Assembly (NCBI GenBank): GCA_023416955.1
Contig: JAEZGM010000008.1
Span: 47,844-111,843, forward strand
Origin: Bacillota bacterium
Lineage (GTDB): Bacteria; Bacillota; Clostridia; Oscillospirales; Acutalibacteraceae
Reading direction: 5' to 3'
DNA: 64,000 bases
Both the position numbers and the translations under genes were made by a program. Below are positions 14,511 through 22,847 of the stretch, one piece after another (within the stretch, counting starts at the first letter, position 1; each line of letters opens with the position of its first letter). The notes beneath the pieces are model-generated. The model was not told the DNA's origin. It saw only the letters and a list, made by a program, of their open reading frames with translations, and made no database searches.

Positions 14511-16121
14511 TTGAAGGTCGCAATTTACAGCCGAAAGTCAAAATACACCGGCAAGGGTGAATCTGTGGAAAATCAGGTTCAGATGTGCAGGGAATACATT
14601 TCGTTCCACAGTGATAAATTTGCGGGGCTTGGCGAAAGTGATATTTCCGTTTTTGAAGATGAAGGATATTCCGGCAAAAATCTGGCTCGCCCCCGGTTCC
14701 AGCAAATGATGAAAAGCGCCAGACAAAAGCGGTTTGATTACATCATCTGCTACCGCCTTGACCGTATCAGCCGCAGCGTCAGCGATTTTTCCTCACTGGT
14801 TAACGAATTCAATGAGCTGGGTGTATCCTTCATCTGTATCAAAGAGGAATTCGATACCAAAACGCCGATGGGACGCGCCATGATGAATATTGCCTCAACC
14901 TTCGCCCAGCTGGAACGCGAAACAACCGCTGAGCGCGTAAAAGACAATATGCTGCTGCTGGCGCGCACGGGGCGCTGGCTGGGCGGTACCCCACCGACCG
15001 GCTACACCTCCGAAAAAGTAACGGGCGCGGGTGCGGACGGCAAGCTGAAAACCTCTTTTCAGTTGAAGCAGAACCCCATCGAGATTCAGACCGTCAGAAC
15101 CATATATATGAAATATATGGAATTACAGTCCGTCGCGGGTGTCGGTAAATTTCTGATCGGCGAAAATGTGCGGTCAAGGAACGGTAAGCCGTATTCCCTG
15201 CCGGGTATCAAGGCGATCCTGACAAACCCCGTCTACTGCATTGCCGATCAAGCCGCGCTGGAATATTTTTTGAAAAAGGGTGCGAACGTCTGCTTCGAAA
15301 AAAAGGACTGTTCGCATGAACTCGGTTTAATCTCCTATCATAAGCGGGATTATACGCGAAAATCCTCCCCACGGCTGGACGAATCCGAGTGGGTAATTGC
15401 CGTCGGCAGGCATCAAGGCGTTGTAACGGGTCGTGATTGGGCTACCGTTCAGGAGAAGCTGTGGCATAAGCCGCATGCGCCACAGACGAACGTCCACAAC
15501 GGATACTCGCTGCTTTCCGGCCTGCTTGTGTGCGGAAAATGCCATGAAAAAATGTTCGCGAAACAGCGCTCCAACCATCCTGCTTTGTTTGACTATATCT
15601 GTTGCGGTAAGCTAAGGGGGGGCAATGCGCTTTGCCGCTGCCGCAATTTGAACGGCAGGGAAACAGACGGCCGCGTCCGCACCGTGCTAACTGCGTACCT
15701 GACCGAAGGCGCGGAGGCGTGGAGACAGTTTGAAAGGTTAAAAAAAGTAATTTCCGTTGCGGGCGCTCCCGTGAATCAGCAAGCACAAATCCGTACAGCA
15801 GAATTCAGCAGGCAGATCAAAAATTATGTCGCACTGCTGGGAAGACCCGGTATCAGCGAAGAGCTGTTCCATGAAGTCAGCGAAAAGGTCGCGGAGTTGA
15901 AGCGGCAGGTATGGGAGCTGGAAAAAGAAACGCAGAGACTGGAGCAGGAAAACCAGAAGGAGAGCACCCATTCACTGGATTCAATCATACGAAATCTGTC
16001 AGATATCAAAAGCTGTTTTGAAAATTTATCCATACCGGAGCAGCGTGAAGCGATTTGCTCCCTTGTCGACCGGATTGAGTGGAACGGTGAAACGCTCCGT
16101 ATTTTCCTGTACAAAGAATAA
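14511..16121 (+). CDS. Large serine recombinase (integrase)
   Basis: A 536-residue serine recombinase. The catalytic domain starts AIYSRKSKYTGKGESVENQ with the nucleophile Ser near residue 10, followed by CYRLDRISRS near 75 and the MGRAMMNIASTFAQLERE helix near 122. A Recombinase domain follows (TGYTSEK to about 270), then a zinc ribbon with CGKC and CCGK motifs near 338-370 and a coiled coil (ELKRQVWELEKETQRLEQEN) near 460. TTG start behind GGCGGGGTG. It ends about 40 bases before a feoB fragment, the usual position of an integrase beside its attachment site. Such enzymes excise and integrate elements; a partner directionality factor is not seen. Confidence 0.88.
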   Translation: MKVAIYSRKSKYTGKGESVENQVQMCREYISFHSDKFAGLGESDISVFEDEGYSGKNLARPRFQQMMKSARQKRFDYIICYRLDRISRSVSDFSSLVNEFNELGVSFICIKEEFDTKTPMGRAMMNIASTFAQLERETTAERVKDNMLLLARTGRWLGGTPPTGYTSEKVTGAGADGKLKTSFQLKQNPIEIQTVRTIYMKYMELQSVAGVGKFLIGENVRSRNGKPYSLPGIKAILTNPVYCIADQAALEYFLKKGANVCFEKKDCSHELGLISYHKRDYTRKSSPRLDESEWVIAVGRHQGVVTGRDWATVQEKLWHKPHAPQTNVHNGYSLLSGLLVCGKCHEKMFAKQRSNHPALFDYICCGKLRGGNALCRCRNLNGRETDGRVRTVLTAYLTEGAEAWRQFERLKKVISVAGAPVNQQAQIRTAEFSRQIKNYVALLGRPGISEELFHEVSEKVAELKRQVWELEKETQRLEQENQKESTHSLDSIIRNLSDIKSCFENLSIPEQREAICSLVDRIEWNGETLRIFLYKE

Positions 16122-16154
16122 GGGCAATGTCATAGCCCAAAAGTTGCCATAGCG

Positions 16155-16175
16155 TCGGCGGTGCATTTCCAACAT
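16155..16175. other. Putative attachment-site junction (element end in feoB)
   Basis: In the feoB frame the residues FPTLIAIITM begin at 16166, matching the conserved CNGRFPTLIAI region of FeoB, while upstream codons read SVGGA and do not match, and a stop occurs at about 16133. The switch from element to feoB therefore lies near 16155-16168. The exact core dinucleotide needs the other end of the element. Confidence 0.5.
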
Positions 16176-16900
16176 TAATTGCAATTATTACCATGTTTTT
16201 TGCGGGTGCGGTTGCCGGGCCGTATCAGTCCGTGGTTTCCACACTGGCACTGACCGCCGTGATCATTTTGGGCGTCATGATGACCCTGCTGATTTCGAAG
16301 CTGCTTTCCGTAACCGTATTAAAGGGAATGCCATCTTCCTTCCACCTGGAGCTGCCGCCCTACCGCCGCCCGCAGATCGGTCAGGTCATTGTGCGCTCCA
16401 TTTTTGACCGCACACTCTTCGTGCTGAAACGGGCGGCTGTGGTTGCGGCACCGGCGGGGCTGGTCATTTGGCTCCTTGCAAATATTCATGTCGGGGGAAG
16501 CAGCCTGCTTGCGCTGTGTGCGGGTTTCCTCGACCCGTTTGCCCGCTTGCTCGGAATGGACGGCTACATTCTGATGGCGTTTATTCTCGGTTTTCCGGCA
16601 AATGAAATTGTGGTGCCCATCATTATTATGAGCTACATGGCGACAGGTTCCCTGACCGACTTCGACAGCCTTTCCCAGCTTTATTCCCTGTTCGTAAGTC
16701 ATGGCTGGACCTGGCTGACCGCCGTATGCGTCATGTTGTTTTCGCTGATGCACTGGCCCTGCGGCACGACGTGCATGACCATTCGGAAGGAAACGCAGAG
16801 CGCAAAATGGACGCTGGCTGCTTTTGCGGTGCCGACCGTAACGGGAATGCTGGTCTGTTTTACCGTTACCGCGGTGGCGCGAATGCTTGGCCTTGCATAA
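16160..16900 (+). pseudogene. feoB: FeoB C-terminal fragment (ferrous iron transporter, truncated)
   Basis: About 245 codons corresponding to the last third of FeoB's membrane domain: FPTLIAIITMFFAGAV at the start, FHLELPPYRRP, the second Gate-like segment ILGFPANEIVVPIIIMSY and the final LMHWPCGTTCMTIRKETQS. The GTP-binding domain and first transmembrane half are missing. An ATG at 16193 could start a 235-residue product but no good ribosome binding site precedes it. The break coincides with the end of the serine recombinase gene, so the most likely cause is integration of an element into feoB; an excision event would restore the gene. Confidence 0.8.
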
Positions 16901-16922
16901 AGATTTATAAATCATAAAACGA

Positions 16923-16962
16923 AACCCGCGCCCTTTGGCAGAAAAGCCAAGGAGCGCGGGTT
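16923..16962. terminator. Bidirectional terminator between feoB fragment and CAP gene
   Basis: Long GC-rich stem AACCCGCGCCctttGGC against GCCaaGGAGCGCGGGTT with loop AGAAAA, between two convergent genes. T-tracts are short on both sides. Confidence 0.65.
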
Positions 16963-17015
16963 GTGTTCAGGAGGGATAAAAATTATGAATTGTGATGCAT
17001 GATGCGGTGCGGGTA

Positions 17016-18083
17016 TCAGCCGATGAATTCCTGCGTCCAGTAGTAGACGCCGTTGCTCTGGTATACGCCGATACCAATCTGTGTAAAGTTTGCGTTCAGT
17101 ATGTTCGCGCGGTGTCCGGCGGAATTCATCCATGCGGTCATAACTTCCTGCGCGGAACGCTGGCCATAAGCAATGTTTTCACCGGCGGTTCTGTACGATA
17201 CGCCGAATTGGTTCAGTGCGCTGAACGGATCCTGACCGTTCGGTCTGGTGTGTGAAAAGCTGGTTTTAATTTCAGTCGCTCTTAACTGTGCGGCCTTTGC
17301 GACAGTGGTGTTAAGCGTCAGGGCTTTTAATCCGTTTTTCGCACGCTCCTGGTTCACAAGAGCAAGAACCTGTTGCGCTTCGCTGGACTGTGAAGAAGAG
17401 GTGCTGCCTGTGCTGGAGGAAGCAGCCGGTTTGCTGGAAGCAGCGGGCTTGCTTGTGGTTGAGGCTGTTGAGGAAGGCTTGCTTGAAGTCGTAGTTGTAG
17501 TTTTACCGGAGGACGGGCAGTTCAAACTGCCGTTCCGGATTGCCGAGTTGAGGGAAGCCCCGAGCAGGCTTTCGAGATTCGGAATCGAGCCGGAGTTCCC
17601 GCCGATCACGATCTCATAGCCGTTCTTGCAGGAAGCCGTATTACCGGACGCTTTGACGGTGGAAAGGACTTTATTAATGGTGGCACGGTCCACATTCGGG
17701 CAGGACACGCCATTAATGGTGTAAGCCTTTACGCCGGTGCTTGCCACCTTGCTTTTCGCGGCTGCAGTGGTGCTGACCGGTGCGGTCGAACCGGCTGCGG
17801 CCTTGGAAGAGGCCGTTACAGCGGAAGAATTGGAAGAAGCCGCTGCGGCGGATTTCACGGTGCTTTCGGCAGATTTGGTGACAGCGCTTGAAATTGCCGA
17901 AGCAACGGATGGGGCTGCGTCTGAATAGGAGGATGTATTGATAGACGTCAGACTGGAAGGTGCGAGCTTTTTGGCTGCCGCAGTTTTAGAATAGGACTGC
18001 GCAGCGCCGGTGACAGCGATACCGGATACAACAACTAAGCTTAGTACCACCGGAAGAACTCGTTTCTTATTCATCTTGTTCAT
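17016..18083 (-). CDS. Secreted CAP-domain (YkwD-like) protein
   Basis: A 355-residue exported protein. It begins MNKMNKKRVLPVVLSLVVVS, a signal peptide, followed by a long Ser/Ala/Thr-rich low-complexity region to about residue 130, a segment with three Cys (SCPNVDR, ASCKNGYE, LNCPSSG), a second low-complexity linker and a C-terminal CAP/SCP domain (about 235-355). CAP signatures are LVNQERAKNGL, TSFSHTRPNGQ, AGENIAYG, MNSAGHRANIL and TQIGIGVY. Start ATG 18083 is set by AAGGAGAAAG; the frame upstream runs into repeat family C. CAP proteins of this type are common in spore-forming clostridia (for example SafA/YkwD-like), function here unknown. Confidence 0.85.
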   Translation of the reverse strand: MNKMNKKRVLPVVLSLVVVSGIAVTGAAQSYSKTAAAKKLAPSSLTSINTSSYSDAAPSVASAISSAVTKSAESTVKSAAAASSNSSAVTASSKAAAGSTAPVSTTAAAKSKVASTGVKAYTINGVSCPNVDRATINKVLSTVKASGNTASCKNGYEIVIGGNSGSIPNLESLLGASLNSAIRNGSLNCPSSGKTTTTTSSKPSSTASTTSKPAASSKPAASSSTGSTSSSQSSEAQQVLALVNQERAKNGLKALTLNTTVAKAAQLRATEIKTSFSHTRPNGQDPFSALNQFGVSYRTAGENIAYGQRSAQEVMTAWMNSAGHRANILNANFTQIGIGVYQSNGVYYWTQEFIG

Positions 18084-18114
18084 TTCACTTTCTCCTTCTT
18101 GAAAAGAATGTTTA

Positions 18115-18275
18115 GGGCTTGTTTGTAAAATAGTGAAGATTGTGCAAATCACTAAAATATCAGCATAGGGTGCCAAAATCAAGTGGATCCTCTAAGAAAT
18201 TAGGTAGAAAAAACGGAATAAAAACTTTGTTTATGGGTTTTATTCCGTTGTTTTTCTTTTTACAAACAAGACCTT
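18115..18275. repeat. Repeat family C, copy 1
   Basis: Ends are inverted repeats GGGCTTGTTTGTAAAA (18115-18130) and TTTTACAAACAAGACCT (18257-18273). The interior aligns with copy 2 at 25635 but carries an extra hairpin of about 45 bases (ACGGAATAAAA...TTTTATTCCGT, 18213-18248) followed by a T-rich run. Directly abuts family B copy 2. Confidence 0.7.
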
Positions 18276-18276
18276 G

Positions 18277-18355
18277 GTAAACGATGATTAAGTCGCAGTA
18301 ATTCGAAGCCGCGAAAATACGGAAGTGAGTGGCTTCAGGATTGCTTTAATCAGCG
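18277..18355 (-). repeat. Repeat family B, copy 2
   Basis: Same palindromic unit as copy 1, in the opposite orientation (GTAAACGATGATTAAGTCGC ... TTTAATCAGCG). Adjoins repeat family C copy 1, the same composite arrangement as at 63055-63172. Confidence 0.7.
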
Positions 18356-18642
18356 ATTGCCTTGATTATAACGTCTATTGTCGTTCAGGACAACCCTCCA
18401 GGATTTGTAAAAATTACAATTTTGTAATCATTAAAAAGTCAGGTGGAACGGCGAAAAAGTAGCGTACTGCCGATGCATACTGAACTGTGAGGAAACTGCG
18501 GCTGAATTTGCAGTGGGAAAAATCACACAATATTTAACCTTGAATTACCAGAAGAAAATGGGTGAATATTCCTATCTCCAGTGTTATTCTATTTCTTTTT
18601 TGTCCGCAGTGCAATAAAAATTTCTTATAAGTCTTAACAATC
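18356..18642. other. Intergenic region upstream of the ferritin-like/VIT1 gene
   Basis: About 290 bases without a convincing gene or known RNA motif. It is AT-rich, with no long dyad. It probably contains the promoter of the minus-strand CAP gene further left and regulatory space for the plus-strand gene. Confidence 0.5.
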
Positions 18643-18671
18643 TTGACAAAAACATATTAATTGTATACAAT
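18643..18671 (+). promoter_or_regulatory. Strong sigma-A promoter of the ferritin-like/VIT1 gene
   Basis: TTGACA, 17-base spacer, TACAAT, followed by an overlapping TATAAT. Ends about 60 bases before the start codon. Confidence 0.75.
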
Positions 18672-18731
18672 ATAATTGAAAGCTTTGGTATGGAATACAA
18701 ATTTTTATAACTTCAAATGGGGGCTGTCGAA

Positions 18732-19610
18732 ATGGACAAAGCGCTGTTACAGAAAATCAGGTATATGCAGATCGGCGAAATTACGGAGCGGACAATCTAC
18801 CTGAAAATTGCGAAGTATGTAAAGAATCAGGAAAACAGGCAGACGCTTCTGAATATTGCAGATGAAGAGTTAAAGCACTATAATACATGGAAAGACCACA
18901 CAAAAGAGGAGTTGAAGCCATCCGCTCCACTGGTGTGGTATTATACCACCGTCGCCAGAATACTGGGCTATACCTTTGCAATTAAGATGATGGAAAACAG
19001 AACAAGCCGATTCGGTTTGAGCGCCCTTCAAGACGAGGATTTGCTTCGCGAGGTGCCGGAGGCACAATCCGTTTATCAGGATGAACTGGTGCATGAACAA
19101 AAGCTGATCGCGCTGCTTGACGAAGAACGGCTGCATTATGTCGGTTCCATGGTTTTGGGTCTGAACGATGCGCTGGTGGAATTCACCGGCAGCCTTGCAG
19201 GCTACAGCTTTGCCATGCAGAGCAACAAGCTTATTTCCCTTGCGGGGCTCATTACCGGAATTTCCGCAACTCTGTCCATGGCTTCGTCAGAATATCTTTC
19301 AGCCCGTTCCGAAGGAAGACCCGACGCGTTAAAGTCCGCCGGTTACACGGGATTTTCATATCTGCTGACGGTTGTACTTTTGATTCTTCCTTATCTTTTG
19401 CTGCCGGATAACATGTACGGCCTGGCACTGGCGATTATGCTCGCGGCCGTGATGGGGATCATTGCGCTGTTTAACTACTATATATCCGTAGCCAAAGACT
19501 ACTCCTTCAAAAAACGCTTTGGCGAAATGGCAGGGATCAGCCTTGGTGTTGCCGCGCTTTCCTTTGTAATCGGACTTTTGGTAAAGCGTTTTTTGGGTAT
19601 TGATTTATAA
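18732..19610 (+). CDS. Ferritin-like domain fused to VIT1/CCC1 iron-manganese transporter
   Basis: A 292-residue fusion. Residues about 1-135 are a ferritin-like/rubrerythrin four-helix domain with metal-binding Glu motifs (IGEITERTIYLK, ADEELKHYN, YQDELVHEQK). Residues 140-292 form a VIT1/CCC1 membrane domain: VLGLNDALVEFTGSLAGYSF, SMASSEYLSARSEG and three further hydrophobic segments. The same architecture is known from membrane-bound ferritin-type proteins that oxidise or sense Fe2+ and export it. ATG 18732 is chosen for the GGGGG 8 bases upstream; an ATG at 18717 is in frame. With feoB broken nearby, iron handling in this strain may lean on export and storage (inference). Confidence 0.85.
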   Translation: MDKALLQKIRYMQIGEITERTIYLKIAKYVKNQENRQTLLNIADEELKHYNTWKDHTKEELKPSAPLVWYYTTVARILGYTFAIKMMENRTSRFGLSALQDEDLLREVPEAQSVYQDELVHEQKLIALLDEERLHYVGSMVLGLNDALVEFTGSLAGYSFAMQSNKLISLAGLITGISATLSMASSEYLSARSEGRPDALKSAGYTGFSYLLTVVLLILPYLLLPDNMYGLALAIMLAAVMGIIALFNYYISVAKDYSFKKRFGEMAGISLGVAALSFVIGLLVKRFLGIDL

Positions 19611-19646
19611 GAATAGCTGTTTATAAGTGTTGACCGGCTGATAAAG

Positions 19647-19679
19647 GCAGCGGCGCTCCTTATTTTGGAGCGCCGCTGC
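19647..19679 (+). terminator. Hairpin after the VIT1 fusion gene
   Basis: GCAGCGGCGCTCC pairs perfectly with GGAGCGCCGCTGC across a 7-base loop. Only a weak T-tract follows, so efficiency is uncertain. Confidence 0.55.
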
Positions 19680-19717
19680 TGCTGGATGTGACAACTCTTA
19701 CACCCGGAGTTTGATTT

Positions 19718-19908
19718 TTGCCCTCAGGCCGGGCAGGCCCATACTTTCGGTTGCGCCCGAAAGTATGCAAAAGGGCGCAGTGTGCGCTTTGCGCGCAGGG
19801 GGAATTTTAAAAGGCCAAGGGAGGGTTTCACAAAATCCCCCCTGCACCCCCCCGAGTATCCCCAAGGAGATATTTTCGGGGGTTCCTTTATGATTTTCAT
19901 TGACGGCG
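19718..19908 (+). repeat. Repeat family E, copy 1
   Basis: About 190 bases shared with 61255-61446 at roughly 80% identity: TTGCCCTCAGGCCGGGC, a hairpin ACTTTCGGttgcgCCCGAAAGT, then ATTTTAAAAGGC, a run of CACAAAATCCCCC and GTATCCCCAAG. Short open frames cross it, but nothing indicates translation. Confidence 0.7.
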
Positions 19909-19944
19909 TCGGTTCTGGCTATTTGGCTTTATGAGTTTCTTATA

Positions 19945-19982
19945 AAAAGCAATCCGCAGTTTCGATGCTGTGGATTGCTTTT
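19945..19982 (-). terminator. Terminator of the MATE gene
   Basis: AAAAGCAATCCGCAG pairs with CTGTGGATTGCTTTT (one G-U); on the minus strand TTTTTATAAG follows. Lies 20 bases past the MATE stop codon. Confidence 0.75.
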
Positions 19983-20001
19983 AAAATGCTCTATAGTTTG
20001 T

Positions 20002-21363
20002 CTATACCTGCAGCGCCGATTTCCATTTGATGCGCAAAATCAAAATGATGGAGATAATCGCCGCCATGTAGTTGGAAAATAAATTTCCCCAGAACACGGA
20101 ATAAAAATGCAGCGCGGGTTCCGTTGCCAAAATGAACAGAAAGCGCAGCAGCCAAATCCGCAATAACCCCAGTATCATAGGTACGACTGTTTTCCCGAGC
20201 CCGATAAAAGCGCCCTGTATTGCCATACAGATGCCGAATCCGATGACGGAGTAGGTGTAAATGTGCAGCGCGTTGTTTGCGACCAGCAGAACCGCGGGTT
20301 CCTTTGTAAACAAAATTGTCAGATGCGGAGAAGAAGGTACAATGATCGCAATGATTGCCGCTGCGGTGACCGCGCTCGCGATGCAGCCGATCAGGCAGGA
20401 GCGTTTTGCACGCGCGGGTTGGTTTGCGCCGATGTTCAGGCTGACCATCGTAGTGACCGCTGAACCGAAGGAGGACGGCAAATTAAAGCACACCGCCGTA
20501 ATATTGTTTGCGATGCCCTGCCCGTTTAGAACAATCGCGCCGTATTTCTGCGTTTCGTGGTTGATCAGGAAGAATCCGAAATTCAGCAGCAGGCTGGTGA
20601 TCATAGCCGGAATGCCGACGCGGATTAGCTGAAGGATCAATTGTTTGTCGAAACGGAAGCCTTTCAGCGTCAGTTGATCTTCGCTCTTCTTAAAAAACAG
20701 CTCATAGAACATCCACACGCAAATCAGAATGTTCGCGCAAAGGGAGGCAAGCACACAGCCGACGACCTCCATGCGAAGCCATACGATGAAAACAAAGTTA
20801 AAAGTGATCTTCAGCGCCAGCATCAGCACCATGCGGATAAACGTCGCCTCCGGTTTTCCGGTTGCGTTTTTGATTGCGTTATAAATGCTTTCCAAAAAGG
20901 AAAAGGGAAGCACCAGCGCATAGAGGCTGATATATAGAGAAACATTGTGCGAAATTTCCGGATCAACATTTCCAGAAATCGGGAAAGCAAGCAAAGCCAA
21001 TAAGGGCGCGAAACAAAAGCCCATCACAAAGGCAAACATGACAATCTGGGTGGAGGCTTTTTTAACCTTCGCGAAATCCCCCTGCCCGTTTGCCTGCCCG
21101 ATGATTGCCATTGCGGCAACGCTCAGACCCTGCGCCAAGGCAGTCATCATATTGACGATAGGTTCGCTGTATGTCACGGCGCTCGCTACAAGCGTTCCCG
21201 CCGCGTTGTTGATAAAAAGGCCGTCCGACAGCGGCATGAGCGACTGTATGACGCTCATCATCAGGGTGGGGACGGACAGCAATATCAATGTTTTAAGAGT
21301 ACTGCCTTGGAGAATCAGCTCTCGGCGCTGCTCTGTGCTTTGATGTAAAAAATCTAGTTTCAA
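20002..21363 (-). CDS. MATE-family multidrug/cation antiporter
   Basis: A 453-residue membrane protein with about 12 hydrophobic segments in the two-bundle MATE pattern. N-terminal half: LSVPTLMMSVIQSLMPLSDG, ALAQGLSVAAMAIIGQANGQ; second half: RVGIPAMITSLLLNFGFFLI, ITAVCFNLPSSFGSAVTTMV, SLNIGANQPARAK. Start is TTG 21363 with GCGGGG upstream; no ATG lies near. MATE proteins export drugs or metabolites using Na+ or H+ gradients; the substrate cannot be predicted. Its promoter region is shared with the divergent small gene at 21630. Confidence 0.88.
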   Translation of the reverse strand: MKLDFLHQSTEQRRELILQGSTLKTLILLSVPTLMMSVIQSLMPLSDGLFINNAAGTLVASAVTYSEPIVNMMTALAQGLSVAAMAIIGQANGQGDFAKVKKASTQIVMFAFVMGFCFAPLLALLAFPISGNVDPEISHNVSLYISLYALVLPFSFLESIYNAIKNATGKPEATFIRMVLMLALKITFNFVFIVWLRMEVVGCVLASLCANILICVWMFYELFFKKSEDQLTLKGFRFDKQLILQLIRVGIPAMITSLLLNFGFFLINHETQKYGAIVLNGQGIANNITAVCFNLPSSFGSAVTTMVSLNIGANQPARAKRSCLIGCIASAVTAAAIIAIIVPSSPHLTILFTKEPAVLLVANNALHIYTYSVIGFGICMAIQGAFIGLGKTVVPMILGLLRIWLLRFLFILATEPALHFYSVFWGNLFSNYMAAIISIILILRIKWKSALQV

Positions 21364-21554
21364 ATGTACCCCGCTTTCTGTTCAGAATCTTTATTGTAGC
21401 ACTATAACAGAGCGTTTTCAATATTTTTGGCCGGATTTTCGCTGAAATATGTCGAAAAGCGACCGTTTTCTTACAAAACAACATTAAATTATAATTATAG
21501 CTATAACAAACAAAATTTATATAGAATATTCATTAATTATTTATAATTTTTAGG

Positions 21555-21583
21555 TTGCAAAATGTATACTAATTTTGTATACT
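21555..21583 (+). promoter_or_regulatory. Predicted promoter of the small ORF/gpmA unit
   Basis: TTGCAA, 17-base spacer, TATACT, 46 bases before the small ORF start. Confidence 0.55.
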
Positions 21584-21629
21584 ATATTCAGAAGAAGTTA
21601 ATCCTTTCAATTATTTGGAGGTGCTATAA

Positions 21630-21785
21630 ATGAAAGATTTTTATGGAAACAGATTCAGTGAAAATATAAACAGTGACGGGCAGTTCGAAAGTGCTCCCGG
21701 TGAAAATGAGGAAGACCTGTTCTCCATCCCGGATGAAACAAGCTGCTCCCCGGAATTTCCGCAGGGATGCATTGATGCCGACTGA
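21630..21785 (+). CDS. Small acidic hypothetical protein (51 residues)
   Basis: ATG preceded by TTTGGAGGTGCTATAA, a strong ribosome binding site, and followed by 51 codons to TGA. The product begins MKDFYGNRFSENINSDG and is rich in Asp, Glu and Ser with two Cys, no signal peptide and no membrane segment. It ends 32 bases before gpmA and appears to be cotranscribed from the promoter at 21555. I do not recognise the family. The ribosome binding site and placement are the support; it could also be a leader peptide. Confidence 0.55.
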   Translation: MKDFYGNRFSENINSDGQFESAPGENEEDLFSIPDETSCSPEFPQGCIDAD

Positions 21786-21817
21786 TCTGGGCTTAAAAAA
21801 TAAGGAGGCAGGTTATC

Positions 21818-22576
21818 ATGAAATTGGTATTGATTCGGCACGGGGAAAGCGAATGGAATAAGCAGAACCTTTTTACCGGCTGGACGGATGTTGATCTTTC
21901 CGAAAACGGGGTCGAGGAAGCGAAAAACGCGGGTTTATTGCTGAAACAGGCGGGGTTCGACTTTGATGTATGCTACACCTCTTACCTGAAGCGCGCGATT
22001 CATACGCTGAACCTTACCCTGAATCAGCTTGACCGGGAATGGCTTCCGGTGATTAAGACATGGAAGCTTAACGAGCGGCACTACGGTGCGCTGCAAGGGC
22101 TGAACAAAGCCGAAACCGCACGGAAGTACGGCGATGACCAGGTGAAAATCTGGCGGCGCTCGTTTGATGTGCAGCCGCCGGCACTGGAGGAGGGCGACGA
22201 CCGGAATCCCCGTCTTCAGGAGCAGTACCGTATGGAAAACCGGCAGGAGCTTCCGCTGGCCGAAAGCCTGAAAGACACGATTGAACGTGTGATTCCTTAT
22301 TTCGAGTCCGTGATTGAAAAAGATATGGCGGCGGGCAAGCGGGTGCTGATCGCCGCGCACGGCAACTCAATCCGCGCACTAGTGCAGTATTTTGACCGGC
22401 TTTCTCCGGAAGAGATTATGGAAGTAAACATTCCCACAGGAATTCCGCTTGTTTATGAATTTGATGAGGAATTCAAACCGGTTCGCAAGTATTATCTGGG
22501 TGATCAGGAACTGATCAAGGCCAAGATGAACAGTGTAGCGAATCAGGGAAAGGCCGAAAAGCTTCCCGTGGCTTAA
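21818..22576 (+). CDS. gpmA: 2,3-bisphosphoglycerate-dependent phosphoglycerate mutase
   Basis: A 252-residue dPGM that interconverts 3- and 2-phosphoglycerate in glycolysis. Signature LIRHGESEWNKQNLFTGW carries the phosphorylated His near residue 8; LNERHYGALQGLNKAETA and LIAAHGNSIRALVQY (second His near 185) complete the site. Length is normal. AAGGAGG precedes the ATG by 9 bases. It is followed by a clear terminator, so the unit is small ORF plus gpmA. Confidence 0.95.
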   Translation: MKLVLIRHGESEWNKQNLFTGWTDVDLSENGVEEAKNAGLLLKQAGFDFDVCYTSYLKRAIHTLNLTLNQLDREWLPVIKTWKLNERHYGALQGLNKAETARKYGDDQVKIWRRSFDVQPPALEEGDDRNPRLQEQYRMENRQELPLAESLKDTIERVIPYFESVIEKDMAAGKRVLIAAHGNSIRALVQYFDRLSPEEIMEVNIPTGIPLVYEFDEEFKPVRKYYLGDQELIKAKMNSVANQGKAEKLPVA

Positions 22577-22600
22577 CAATCTATTGCTACATAACAAACA

Positions 22601-22635
22601 AGGGCATTGCGATATTTTTCGCAGTGCCCTGTTTT
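22601..22635 (+). terminator. Intrinsic terminator of gpmA
   Basis: AGGGCATTGCG pairs with CGCAGTGCCCT (one G-U) around a 8-base loop, followed by GTTTTAT. Confidence 0.75.
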
Positions 22636-22711
22636 ATACTATACGGTAAAAATTCCTATGCCTGTATTACAAAGGAATTTACAGGTGTCATGCTGTTTTA
22701 TCACAATTCCC

Positions 22712-22740
22712 TTGCCCTGATTGCCGAAAAAGGGTATAAT
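22712..22740 (+). promoter_or_regulatory. Predicted promoter of the 146-residue hypothetical gene
   Basis: TTGCCC, 17-base spacer, TATAAT; about 107 bases before the start codon. Confidence 0.5.
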
Positions 22741-22847
22741 AAATATTTGTGCGCGCCGGTTCGTTCAAATTCACAGGAAACAGGCGCGGGCGACATACGG
22801 CTGCGGTATGCGCAATGGACGCAGTTTTTACAAAGGGGATTTTTAAT

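Noticed and set aside
16193..16900. A complete small transporter gene
   Set aside because: The sequence is collinear with the C-terminal third of FeoB and lacks its own ribosome binding site, so it is treated as a fragment.
19711..19893. 60-residue protein from repeat family E
   Set aside because: Frame lies entirely in a dispersed repeat, has no ribosome binding site, and the second copy at 61255 breaks the frame.
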